Origin: an uncultured Blastococcus sp.
GTDB lineage: Bacteria > Actinomycetota > Actinomycetes > Mycobacteriales > Antricoccaceae
Assembly (NCBI GenBank): GCA_946221975.1
Contig: CAMIGT010000147.1
Location: 1-5,031, forward strand
DNA length: 5,031 nucleotides
Reading direction: 5' to 3'
Every line of letters begins with the position of its first letter. Position 1 is the first letter of the stretch. Below, piece by piece: positions 1-5,031 of the stretch. A program made the translations under genes and the position numbers. Under the pieces are notes generated by a model. That model did not search any database. It saw only the letters and a program-made list of their open reading frames with translations, and was not told where the DNA came from.

Positions 1-53
1 TACTCCACGCTCTGTTCGTTCATGTGTTCGATTAGATCAAGCGCCACCGACAC
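1..53 (-). CDS. possible 5' end of an unidentified gene running off the left edge
   Basis: A minus-strand frame is open from a TAA near 114-116 to the window edge. From the GTG at 53-51 it reads VSVALDLIEHMNEQSVE, with mostly G or C in third codon positions, which looks like coding sequence. Other possible starts are GTG at 71-69 and ATG at 23-21; none has a convincing Shine-Dalgarno sequence. Only 17 complete codons are visible, so no family can be assigned. A plus-strand frame ending LHALFVHVFD with TAG at 33-35 could equally be the tail of a gene entering from the left. Between here and 201 I see no other gene or RNA. Confidence 0.22.
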   Translation of the reverse strand, partial: MSVALDLIEHMNEQSVE

Positions 54-201
54 GAAATCGACCCAAACCACCCGAAACGCGCGACAACTGCGACCAGTGA
101 GACCGTCGTGAATTTATGTGGCTGGTGTGGCGATCTCCGTAACCGCATCGTTATCAAAATCGGCAGAATCGGGCCGCCAGCGCTGAAAGAACGTCCGGTT
201 C

Positions 202-218
202 GAGCCGAAATACGGCTC
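202..218 (-). terminator. small hairpin at the stop of the nucleotidyltransferase gene
   Basis: GAGCCG (202-207) and CGGCTC (213-218) are perfectly complementary around a 5-nt AAATA loop, and the hairpin touches the TAG stop at 218-220 of the minus-strand gene. No T-run follows on the minus strand, so it is at best a weak or non-canonical terminator. The position is suggestive but a 6-bp stem can arise by chance. Confidence 0.3.
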
Positions 219-1018
219 TACTGAGCCAGAGCGAGAGCGTCACGGGCCCGCTGGCGGACCTGACCGACAAAACCCGCGAGCACTGCAGGATCGCCCACGT
301 CGGCGAGGTCCTGGTCGATCACGCCTAGTCCGGCTCTCTCGAGAAGTTGCTTCTCGTTGGTGACCCACTCACCGCGCGTGGCTAACACAGCGTGCGCGTA
401 CTGGGTGGCGCCGACCGCGACGAGCCCGAGGCACGACGTGACCCGGCCGCGGGGTGCGTGCGCGTGTTCGGCGTACTCGAGAGTCAGCTCGCCCATCTCG
501 GCCCAACGACGCGACGCGGACTATCGAAGCGGTTCGGGGTAGGAGGCGACCCGTGGCAACTCGCCGCGCAGAACCTCGCCGAGTGCGAGCTCGGCGACGA
601 GCAGGTAGGTCGGAATCCCTGCCAGGTGAAACATCAGCGGCTCGATGTCGAACTCGCCGTGGCGAGCGCGCTCGATCTCGAGCGTGATGGCATTGAGGTC
701 GCGGTAGTGCATGTCCACGGGCCGGTTGGCGACGCGCAACCACGCTCCGCCGTTGAAGACTCCGCCACCCCAGCCCCCGATCTCCGACACCTCGCCGGCC
801 CATCCGACATCGCGAAGCGTCGCGGGGTCGAACCCTTCGCGATAGTAGATCGCCAGATCCCAGTCGCTGCCCGGATGTGCGGTCGCTCGGGCACGAGAGC
901 CGCCGAGGGCGACGGCTTCGACGAACGGCAGTTCGGCGAGTACGCCGCTGATGCCGTCGACAAAGGCCCTGTCCTCAGTGCTGAGTCCCCAGGCAACGTC
1001 ATCATGCGCATCGTTCAT
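218..1018 (-). pseudogene. nucleotidyltransferase-domain protein interrupted by an in-frame amber stop
   Basis: The ATG at 1018-1016 opens a frame with the polymerase-beta-type nucleotidyltransferase signature: GGS at residues 39-41 followed by D52-W-D54 (HPGSDWDLAIYY), and a likely third carboxylate D102 in VDMHYRD. These residues bind the metal-nucleotide in this fold, which includes antibiotic-modifying adenylyltransferases as well as many uncharacterised proteins. Codon 166 is TAG (521-523), after YPEPLR. The same frame then continues as SASRRWAEMGELTLEYAEHA and on to GEWVTNEKQLLERAGLG, ending at TAG 218-220, for 266 codons in all. I recall both halves as one continuous protein of about this length in actinobacterial relatives, so a single substitution has split it. 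The catalytic N-terminal 165 residues could still be made; the helical C-terminal part would need its own start, for example the ATG at 496-494, which has no clear RBS. The start overlaps the upstream efflux gene by 17 nt, implying co-transcription. Substrate is unknown. Confidence 0.8.
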
Positions 1019-2198
1019 CGTGGCCCCCGTCCAGTGAGCTCGGCTGTCGATGCGAAAGGACCTTGACGGCGATAGACCGGACACCGATGGCGACGAGCAC
1101 CAGCCCGCTGCTGACGACCACCGGTCCGCGCACTCCGAGTGTATCGAGCGCCAAACCACCTGCGATCGGGCCGATTGCCGCGCCGACATTAAGCGCGACG
1201 GTCGCGACGGCACCTCCGAAGGTCGGCGCCTCGGTCGCGAGTACCACGATGCGTGAGATGAGCGTGCTGCCAAGTGCAAACGACAAACCGCCCTGCGCGA
1301 AAGCCAGATTCCACAATGCCGCGGGCACGGCGACGAACAGCGCGAGCAACACCCAGCCAACGCATAGCAACGGTGCCGTCAGCGCGATGACCTGTCGCCA
1401 GCGGTAGTCTGCGTACCGACCCGCAGCGGTCACCCCCACGAACGCTCCCGCGCCAAAGATCGCTAGCAGCAAAGGAATCTTCGAAGCGTCGATCTGCGCC
1501 GGCCCGCTGGCGATCACCGCCAGATACGTGAACGCGCAGAACGTCGCCGCGTTGACCAGAACGGCCAAAACGGCATCCGTGAGGACCGGTCCGCGGCGCA
1601 GCACCCGCAGCTCACGGCGGATGGTGCCAGGTCCCGAGACAGTCGTGCGCTCGGCGCTGCCGGGGGTCAGGGCGGCGACGGACACCAAGGAGGGCACGCA
1701 CAGCGCGGCGATCGTCCACAGCGTGGCGCGCCACCCCAGGAGCTCGCCGACGTACGCGCCTGCGGGTACGCCGGCGATCAGCGCCAGCGTCGTGCCACCC
1801 AGCACCACCGAGAGCGCTCGCACGCTCCGGTCGGCGGGCACGATTCGAGACACCGTTGCCAGGGTGACCGCGAGGAACCCGGCATTGGCTCCGGCAGCGA
1901 TGACTCGGCTGATGAGCAGTACGCCGAAACTGTCGGTCATCGCCCCGATCGCGTGTGCGGCAACGAAAGTTGCGAGAAAACCCGACAGCGATACGCGCGG
2001 CGGCAGCCGACGGCTCGCGACGGCCATCGCGGGTGCGCCGATGACCATCCCGACGGCGAATGCGGACGTCAGTAGTCCGGCGCGGCTGGTCGGGATGTCG
2101 AGGTCGGCGCCGACCGCCGGGAGCAGCCCTGCGAGGACAAACTCAGATGTTCCTTGGGCAAAGACGGCAAGCGCGAAAAGATAAAGAACGGCGGGCAT
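1002..2198 (-). CDS. MFS drug-efflux transporter, Cmx/CmrA chloramphenicol-exporter type
   Basis: A 398-residue inner-membrane protein with about twelve hydrophobic segments, full length for drug:H+ antiporters of the major facilitator superfamily. The N-terminus MPAVLYLFALAVFAQGTSEF and the stretch GLLTSAFAVGMVIGAPAMA (residues 41-59) closely resemble the actinobacterial Cml/Cmx/CmrA exporters, which pump chloramphenicol out by proton antiport. Other features are the loop 2-3 basic segment RRLPPR (63-68), a motif-C-like GVPAGAYVGELLGWR around TM5 (143-157), the central loop at about 178-205, and a charged tail. I chose the ATG at 2198-2196 because it matches the family N-terminus and has GGAAA six nt upstream. 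A GTG at 2231-2229 would add MPHPSYFWKFF, which I do not expect in relatives. It overlaps the downstream nucleotidyltransferase gene by 17 nt and is divergent from the broken second MFS gene. Chloramphenicol specificity is inferred from resemblance; other hydrophobic drugs are possible. Confidence 0.88.
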   Translation of the reverse strand: MPAVLYLFALAVFAQGTSEFVLAGLLPAVGADLDIPTSRAGLLTSAFAVGMVIGAPAMAVASRRLPPRVSLSGFLATFVAAHAIGAMTDSFGVLLISRVIAAGANAGFLAVTLATVSRIVPADRSVRALSVVLGGTTLALIAGVPAGAYVGELLGWRATLWTIAALCVPSLVSVAALTPGSAERTTVSGPGTIRRELRVLRRGPVLTDAVLAVLVNAATFCAFTYLAVIASGPAQIDASKIPLLLAIFGAGAFVGVTAAGRYADYRWRQVIALTAPLLCVGWVLLALFVAVPAALWNLAFAQGGLSFALGSTLISRIVVLATEAPTFGGAVATVALNVGAAIGPIAGGLALDTLGVRGPVVVSSGLVLVAIGVRSIAVKVLSHRQPSSLDGGHDERCA

Positions 2199-2246
2199 AA
2201 AGAATTTCCAGAAGTAGCTGGGATGGGGCACTGGGGTCCATCGGCG

Positions 2247-2270
2247 CTACAGATGCCTACAGATGCCTAC
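2247..2270. repeat. 10-bp tandem repeat in the divergent intergenic region
   Basis: CTACAGATGC occurs twice in tandem (2247-2256 and 2257-2266), followed by CTAC and then, after CG, AGATGC again, giving about three degenerate units. It lies in the roughly 110-nt gap between the two divergent MFS genes, 49 nt upstream of the intact efflux gene. It could be a regulator-binding array or a slippage product. I could not place a convincing -35/-10 pair for either gene in this gap. Confidence 0.6.
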
Positions 2271-2306
2271 CGAGATGCGCCGCTGCAAGGGATGTTCAAT
2301 GAGCGA

Positions 2307-3298
2307 GTGAGCGCGAGTGCCTCTGGCGACCGGTCGACCGCGATGCGGCCGTGGCATTTTGTCGTTGCCTTCGGGATTGTCAGCCTGCTTGCCGACATGG
2401 TCTATGAGGGCGCGCGCAGCATCATCGGGCCCTACCTCGCCACGCTCGGTGCGTCGGCCACGGTCGTCGGGCTGGTCGCCGGTGCGGGGGAGTTCATCGG
2501 CTACGGGCTGACCGGCGTGCTCGCGCCCGCGCTCCTTCTCTACGCGACCGAGCGGCTCGGCAAGGCGGTGCGCTCGCCGGCAAAGGACACCCTGCTCTCG
2601 CATGCCTCGGCGCAAACCGGGCGAGGGAGCGCGTTCGGGGTCCATCAGGCGCTTGATCAGACCGGAGCGATGCTCGGCCCGCTGCTGTTGGCCGCCGTGC
2701 TCAGCTGGCGCGACGGAGACTACCGGCCGGCGTTCGGCGTACTCGCCGTCCCTGGAGCGCTGGTGATCGCGTTGCTTCTCTGGCTGCGCCACCGGGTGCC
2801 TGACCCGCTCGCCTACGAAGAGCCCGGCAGGCACGCGCCGGGGGCTGACGAACTCATGAACCGTCGGCTACCACGGGCATTCTGGCAGTACGTCGCCGCG
2901 ATCGCCGTGCTTTCGTGCGGGGTCGCTTCCTTCCCGCTGCTGGCCTATCACGCGCAGACGCGCGGGCTGCTCAGCGTCGGTTGCGCTTGTCTGGCTCGGC
3001 ATCGCGATCTGGGGTCTGGTCAACGGGATCCTCGACTCCACGGTCAAGGCGGTGGTGACCGAACTCGTGCCGAGCGCGACGAGGGCGGTCGCTTTCGGCT
3101 GGCTGGCGCTCGTGCGCGGTGGTGGACTGCTGGTGGCCGGCGGCGTACTCGGCGCCGCCTATGACTGGGGGAATTGGCATCGCGGTCGGCGTCGTACTCG
3201 CGGCAAATGCCGTGGCTTTAGTCGGGTTGGCAATCGTGCTGCATCGTCTCGGTGGCTCACCCCAAAAACGACGGCAGCGGCGCGGTGACTGTCAATAA
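2307..3298 (+). pseudogene. second MFS transporter, degraded by two internal deletions and two frame changes
   Basis: Segment 1 begins (S)ASASGDRSTAMRPWHFVVAFGIVSLLADMVYEGARSIIGPYLATLGAS, the N-terminus of an actinobacterial MFS family I recall as about 400 residues. At about 2508-2516, EFIGYGL runs straight into TGVLAPALLLYATERLGKAVRSPAKDTLL, so roughly 35-45 residues, including the TM2-TM3 loop motif A, are missing in frame. Segment 1 continues normally to YHAQTRGLLS (about 2975). A second block of about 50 residues is then absent, and the homologous reading resumes in another frame from 2977 as SVALVWLGIAIWGLVNGILDS through VLGAAYDWG. At the G5 run 3167-3171 the frame shifts again; removing one G gives YDWG-IGIAVGVVLAANAVALVGLAIVLHRLGG, ending at TAA 3296-3298. 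Start alternatives are GTG 2307, ATG 2292 and ATG 2343; none has a well-spaced RBS. About 310 residues remain across three frames, so a working transporter is not expected. Substrate is unknown. Confidence 0.82.
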
Positions 3299-3323
3299 GG
3301 AATGAAAAGATCGTGCGGAATTT

Positions 3324-3360
3324 AGGAGGTCTTGTGGGTAATAGGACGATATTGTGGTGA
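3324..3360 (+). promoter_or_regulatory. perfect Shine-Dalgarno and possible 8-codon leader peptide ahead of lsr2
   Basis: AGGAGGT at 3324-3330 is a perfect anti-16S match and the strongest ribosome-binding sequence in the window, yet no annotated gene uses it. Four nt after AGGAGG, GTG at 3334 opens MGNRTILW followed by TGA at 3358-3360, 40 nt before lsr2. A TTG at 3332 opens an alternative 18-codon frame ending at TAA 3383-3385. It could be a leader peptide, a remnant of a lost gene, or chance. The surrounding 3299-3400 stretch is visibly more AT-rich than the neighbouring genes. Confidence 0.28.
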
Positions 3361-3400
3361 AGTTCGAATTCCCGAAGAAACATAAGTTGAGGGTGATGTA

Positions 3401-3724
3401 ATGGCACGCCGTACCGTATATGTCGACGATCTGACCGGGGAGGAAGGCGCCGAGCCGGTGCTCATCTCGGTCGATGGGGACACGTATTCGGTCGATCTTG
3501 GCTCGGCCAGCCGGGAAAAGCTCGACAAGGCGCTCGCGCCGTTCCTGGAAGTCGCCACGCGTACGTCGTCAGCGGGGCGCTCGGGGCGAGGGGCGCGCAA
3601 GTCGGCGCGTTCTTCTAGCGAATTGCAGGCGATCCGTGAATGGGCGCGCTCGAAGGGTAAGAGCGTGAGCGATCGGGGCCGCATTCCCAACAGCATCATC
3701 GAGGAATACCAGGCCAGCCGATAA
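3401..3724 (+). CDS. lsr2: Lsr2 family nucleoid-associated / xenogeneic silencing protein
   Basis: This 107-residue protein matches Lsr2 along its whole length (the mycobacterial protein is about 112 residues). Lsr2 coats AT-rich DNA, bridges it, and silences horizontally acquired genes, acting as the actinobacterial counterpart of H-NS. Residues 1-52 (MARRTVYVDDLTGEEGAEPV and the following beta-strand/helix) form the dimerisation domain. A basic linker rich in R, S, G and K spans about 54-72. The C-terminal DNA-binding domain (about 73-107) carries the family signature ELQAIREWARSKGKSVSDRGRIP, with the AT-hook-like RGR at residues 92-94 that inserts into the minor groove, then a final helix ending EEYQASR. 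ATG 3401 is supported by GAGGG at 3389-3393, seven nt upstream. The classical chromosomal neighbours of Mycobacterium lsr2 (lysS, clpC) are absent here, so this may be a second copy. A long hairpin follows 16 nt after the TAA. The AT-rich leader would suit autoregulation, but that is inference. Confidence 0.95.
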   Translation: MARRTVYVDDLTGEEGAEPVLISVDGDTYSVDLGSASREKLDKALAPFLEVATRTSSAGRSGRGARKSARSSSELQAIREWARSKGKSVSDRGRIPNSIIEEYQASR

Positions 3725-3740
3725 ACCGGTCGACTTACCC

Positions 3741-3799
3741 ACGTGCGGTGGGTTACGACACGCTAATCACGAATTGGCGGGTCGTAACCCACCGCACGT
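3741..3799. repeat. long hairpin downstream of lsr2, related to the one at 4751-4816
   Basis: ACGTGCGGTGGGTTACGAC (3741-3759) is matched exactly by its reverse complement at 3781-3799. The 21-nt interval folds further: CGCTAAT (3761-3767) pairs with ATTGGCG (3773-3779), with one G-T wobble, leaving the 5-nt loop CACGA. The result is a near-continuous hairpin of about 26 bp. There is no T-run, so it may act as a non-canonical terminator for lsr2 and an insulator before the arsR promoter. On the minus strand it contains GCGGTGGGTT, six nt, then CGCCAAT, the same core as the downstream hairpin, which suggests a repetitive palindromic extragenic element. Confidence 0.85.
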
Positions 3800-3837
3800 C
3801 GCGTTGTGGGGCGGTCGGCGCGACTTCAGATCGGGGC

Positions 3838-3868
3838 TTGACAACGTACAACCAATCGGTTGTATATT
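3838..3868 (+). promoter_or_regulatory. arsR promoter, probably producing a leaderless mRNA
   Basis: TTGACA at 3838-3843 is a perfect -35 hexamer. TATATT at 3863-3868 (19-nt spacer) or TGTATA at 3861-3866 (17-nt spacer) serves as the -10. Counting seven nt past TATATT lands on 3875, the first base of the GTG start codon, and no Shine-Dalgarno precedes that codon. A leaderless transcript, common in actinobacteria, is the simplest reading. Confidence 0.72.
3847..3864. promoter_or_regulatory. inverted-repeat operator for the ArsR repressor
   Basis: TACAACC (3847-3853) and GGTTGTA (3858-3864) form a perfect 7-bp inverted repeat around AATC. It fills the spacer between the -35 and -10 elements, where a bound dimer would block RNA polymerase. 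The size and symmetry fit an ArsR-family winged-helix dimer, and the adjacent arsR gene is the obvious candidate to bind it. Autorepression is inferred from position. Confidence 0.75.
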
Positions 3869-3874
3869 GAGACT

Positions 3875-4222
3875 GTGAGCGACGAGGACGAAGACCGGGT
3901 CGACGCCCTGTTTCACGCCCTCGCCGACCGCACCCGGCGCGACATCATGCGCCGCGTGCTGGCGGGGGAGCATTCGGTCTCGACGCTCGCGAGCAACTAC
4001 GACATGAGCTTTGCCGCCGTGCAAAAACATGTCGCCGTGCTGGAGAAGGCTGGCCTGCTCACCAAGCGCCGGAGCGGGCGCGAGCAGCTAGCCAGCGGCG
4101 ATGTCGCAGCGGTGCGGTCCGTCGGCGACCTGCTTTCCGAGCTCGAGCAGGTATGGCGCGGGCGCATCTCACGCATCGACGAACTCATCGCGACCGATTC
4201 ACCCGACACCCCGGCGAACTAG
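3875..4222 (+). CDS. ArsR-family winged-helix transcriptional repressor of the SRPBCC-linked type
   Basis: This 115-residue protein has the compact ArsR/SmtB fold. DALFHALADRTRRDIMRRVL (10-29) is the typical N-terminal helix pair, VSTLASNYDMSFAAVQKHVAVLEKAGLL (35-62) is the helix-turn-helix with recognition helix around 45-58, and TKRRSGREQLAS (63-74) is the beta-wing. It has no cysteine at all and lacks the ELCVCDL metal site, so it is not a classical arsenic, zinc or cadmium sensor; its effector is unknown. The start is GTG 3875, fitting both the family N-terminus and a leaderless promoter. An in-frame TTG at 3860 would place the start inside the operator and is rejected. The gene precedes an SRPBCC/AHSA1-domain gene by 38 nt, a pairing seen repeatedly in bacteria, and probably represses both through the palindrome in its own promoter. 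It ends at TAG. Confidence 0.92.
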   Translation: MSDEDEDRVDALFHALADRTRRDIMRRVLAGEHSVSTLASNYDMSFAAVQKHVAVLEKAGLLTKRRSGREQLASGDVAAVRSVGDLLSELEQVWRGRISRIDELIATDSPDTPAN

Positions 4223-4260
4223 CCGGCCGCAGTACCCAACCCTCAAGAAGGAGCAAGCAG

Positions 4261-4746
4261 ATGCCCGTCACCGACGTCCAGAAGGACATTGACAACCGCA
4301 CCCTGACCATCGTTGCCGACTTTGCCGCGCCGGTTGAGCGCGTGTGGCAGGTGTACGCCGACCCGCGCCAGCTGGAGAAGATCTGGGGCCCGCCGACGTA
4401 CCCCGCGACCGTCGTCGATCACGATCTGCGTCCCGGCGGTCGGGTCAACTACTACATGACGAGCCCGGAGGGCGAGAAGTTCTACGGTATCTGGGATGTC
4501 GTCGCGGTCAACGAGCCGAGCAGCTTCTCGTTCAAGGACGGATTCGCCGACGCCAACTTCACCGTCTCGCAGGAGATGCCGGTCGGCGACAACGTCTTCA
4601 CCTTCACCGAGCGCGACGGCGGCACGCGCGCCACCTATGTCACGACGTACGCCACCGCCGAGGCGCTGCAGCAGGTGCTCGAGATGGGCGTGGAGGAAGG
4701 CGCGACCTCGGCGATCAACCAGATTGACACGCTGCTCGCCGCGTAG
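4261..4746 (+). CDS. SRPBCC (START-like) / AHSA1-domain protein
   Basis: This 161-residue cytoplasmic protein has the helix-grip fold of the Bet v1/START/AHSA1 group, which encloses a hydrophobic ligand pocket. The diagnostic stretches are RTLTIVADFAAPVERVWQVYADPRQLEKIWGPP (13-45), the conserved turn LRPGGRVNYYMTSPEG (56-71), GIWDVVAVNEPSSFSFKDGF (76-95), and the long C-terminal helix from about 132 to 160. AHSA1 here is only the Pfam name; an Hsp90-activating role is not implied in bacteria, and the ligand is unknown. ATG 4261 is fixed by AAGGAG at 4248-4253, seven nt upstream; a longer in-frame version from 4153 would overlap arsR and has no support. It is the second gene of the operon, with a strong internal RBS, so it may be translated more efficiently than the leaderless repressor. 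A long hairpin follows the TAG stop. Confidence 0.93.
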   Translation: MPVTDVQKDIDNRTLTIVADFAAPVERVWQVYADPRQLEKIWGPPTYPATVVDHDLRPGGRVNYYMTSPEGEKFYGIWDVVAVNEPSSFSFKDGFADANFTVSQEMPVGDNVFTFTERDGGTRATYVTTYATAEALQQVLEMGVEEGATSAINQIDTLLAA

Positions 4747-4750
4747 TCAG

Positions 4751-4816
4751 CCCACGCACGACGGGCGGTGGGTTCGTGAGCGCCAATCGCTCATGAGTCC
4801 ACCGCCCGTGCGTTGG
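4751..4816. terminator. long hairpin between the convergent SRPBCC and ohr genes
   Basis: Nested pairings are ACGCAC (4754-4759) with GTGCGT (4808-4813), GGGCGGTGG (4763-4771) with CCACCGCCC (4799-4807), and TGAGCG (4777-4782) with CGCTCA (4788-4793), closing on loop CCAAT. A 3-nt bulge and a small internal loop interrupt the stem. It sits between two convergent genes, so a bidirectional terminator is likely although no T-run is present. It shares GCGGTGGGTT, six nt, CGCCAAT (4765-4787) with the reverse complement of the 3741-3799 hairpin, so it may be a copy of a repeated palindrome used as a terminator. Confidence 0.75.
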
Positions 4817-4824
4817 TGCGAAGC

Positions 4825-5031
4825 TCAGGCGACCCCGACGGTCACGTCGATATTGCCGCGGGTGGCCTTGGAGTACGGGCAGAAAGCGTGCGCCTTCTCC
4901 ACCAGCTCCTGTGCCTGCGCCGGGTCGACTCCGGGGATGGTGGCCTTGATATCGGCGGCCAGCCCGAAGCCGGTGTCGGTCTTGCCGAACGTCACGTCGA
5001 CCGTCACGGTCGAGTCGCTGGCGTCGATCCC
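4825..5031 (-). CDS. ohr: Ohr family organic hydroperoxide resistance protein, C-terminal part
   Basis: The gene continues past the right edge; the last 68 codons are visible, ending at TGA (4827-4825). The stretch GFGLAADIKATIPGVDPAQAQELVEKAHAFCPYSKATRGNIDVTVGVA matches the C-terminus of Ohr, a homodimeric thiol peroxidase of the OsmC/Ohr superfamily that reduces organic and fatty-acid hydroperoxides using lipoylated protein as reductant. The cysteine in CPYS is the second of the two catalytic cysteines; the peroxidatic one and the arginine that activates it should lie upstream, outside the window. CPYSxATRGNIDV favours Ohr over OsmC. An internal GTG at 5007 is not the start, since coding continues in frame to 5031. 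No OhrR-type MarR regulator is visible. It converges on the ArsR-SRPBCC operon across the hairpin at 4751-4816. Confidence 0.93.
   Translation of the reverse strand, partial: GIDASDSTVTVDVTFGKTDTGFGLAADIKATIPGVDPAQAQELVEKAHAFCPYSKATRGNIDVTVGVA

Noticed and set aside
392..1066. Long plus-strand open frame of 224 codons
   Set aside because: It is antisense to the nucleotidyltransferase gene, its product resembles no family I know, and long antisense frames are expected in high-GC DNA.
1528..2184. Plus-strand open frame of 218 codons rich in A, T, R and P
   Set aside because: Antisense to the clearly recognisable efflux transporter, low-complexity composition, no RBS or family resemblance.
2143..2241. 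Minus-strand ATG frame of about 32 codons overlapping the efflux gene start, considered as a translational-attenuation leader for drug induction
   Set aside because: No clear Shine-Dalgarno and no stem sequestering the efflux RBS could be identified; only a 5-bp GATGG/CCATC pairing is nearby.
2154..2306. Upstream extension of the second MFS gene
   Set aside because: It would begin inside the divergent efflux gene and run through the tandem repeat; the added residues do not look like a transporter N-terminus.
2247..2834. Minus-strand open frame of 195 codons
   Set aside because: Antisense to the conserved N-terminal part of the second MFS gene; an RG/E-rich product typical of a high-GC shadow frame.
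4153..4260. N-terminal extension of the SRPBCC protein overlapping arsR
   Set aside because: ATG 4261 has an excellent RBS at ideal spacing and fits the domain start; the extension is R/H/P-rich and read out of frame over arsR.
3741..4816. Integron-type cassette sites or a CRISPR array
   Set aside because: There are only two palindromes about 1 kb apart, without attC core sites, an integrase, regular spacers or cas genes in view.

Overview
High-GC DNA with an Lsr2-type nucleoid protein, GTG starts and an apparently leaderless promoter points to an actinobacterium, most likely in the Mycobacteriales (Gordonia, Rhodococcus or Dietzia-like). This is inferred from protein families and base composition; no rRNA or other taxonomic marker is present.

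Left part (about 1-2200, minus strand): a Cmx/CmrA-type drug-efflux MFS gene (1002-2198) overlaps by 17 nt a nucleotidyltransferase-fold gene (218-1018). The second gene is cut by an in-frame TAG at 521-523, after which the same frame resumes and continues with a plausible C-terminal half. A possible gene start runs off the left edge.

Middle (about 2199-3400, plus strand): after a divergent intergenic region with a 10-bp tandem repeat comes a decayed second MFS transporter (about 2307-3298). It has two internal deletions and two frame changes. A roughly 100-nt, comparatively AT-rich leader follows, with a perfect Shine-Dalgarno and a tiny ORF, and then lsr2 (3401-3724), a xenogeneic-silencer-type DNA-binding protein.

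Right part (about 3740-5031): an ArsR-family repressor (3875-4222) and an SRPBCC/AHSA1-domain protein (4261-4746) form a compact two-gene operon. Its promoter has a consensus -35, an inverted-repeat operator filling the spacer, and a -10 placed so that transcription would begin on the GTG start codon. Long hairpins with a shared core sequence stand on both sides of this operon (3741-3799 and 4751-4816). The 3' end of an ohr-type organic hydroperoxide resistance gene enters from the right edge on the minus strand, converging on the operon.

Taken together, the window is an accessory-looking stretch of efflux and modification genes, two of three broken, beside a silencer gene and a self-regulated ArsR-SRPBCC module. 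No wholly new system is evident. The least ordinary signals are the paired related hairpins around the ArsR-SRPBCC operon, the mirror-image deletions in the second MFS gene, and the mini-ORF ahead of lsr2.
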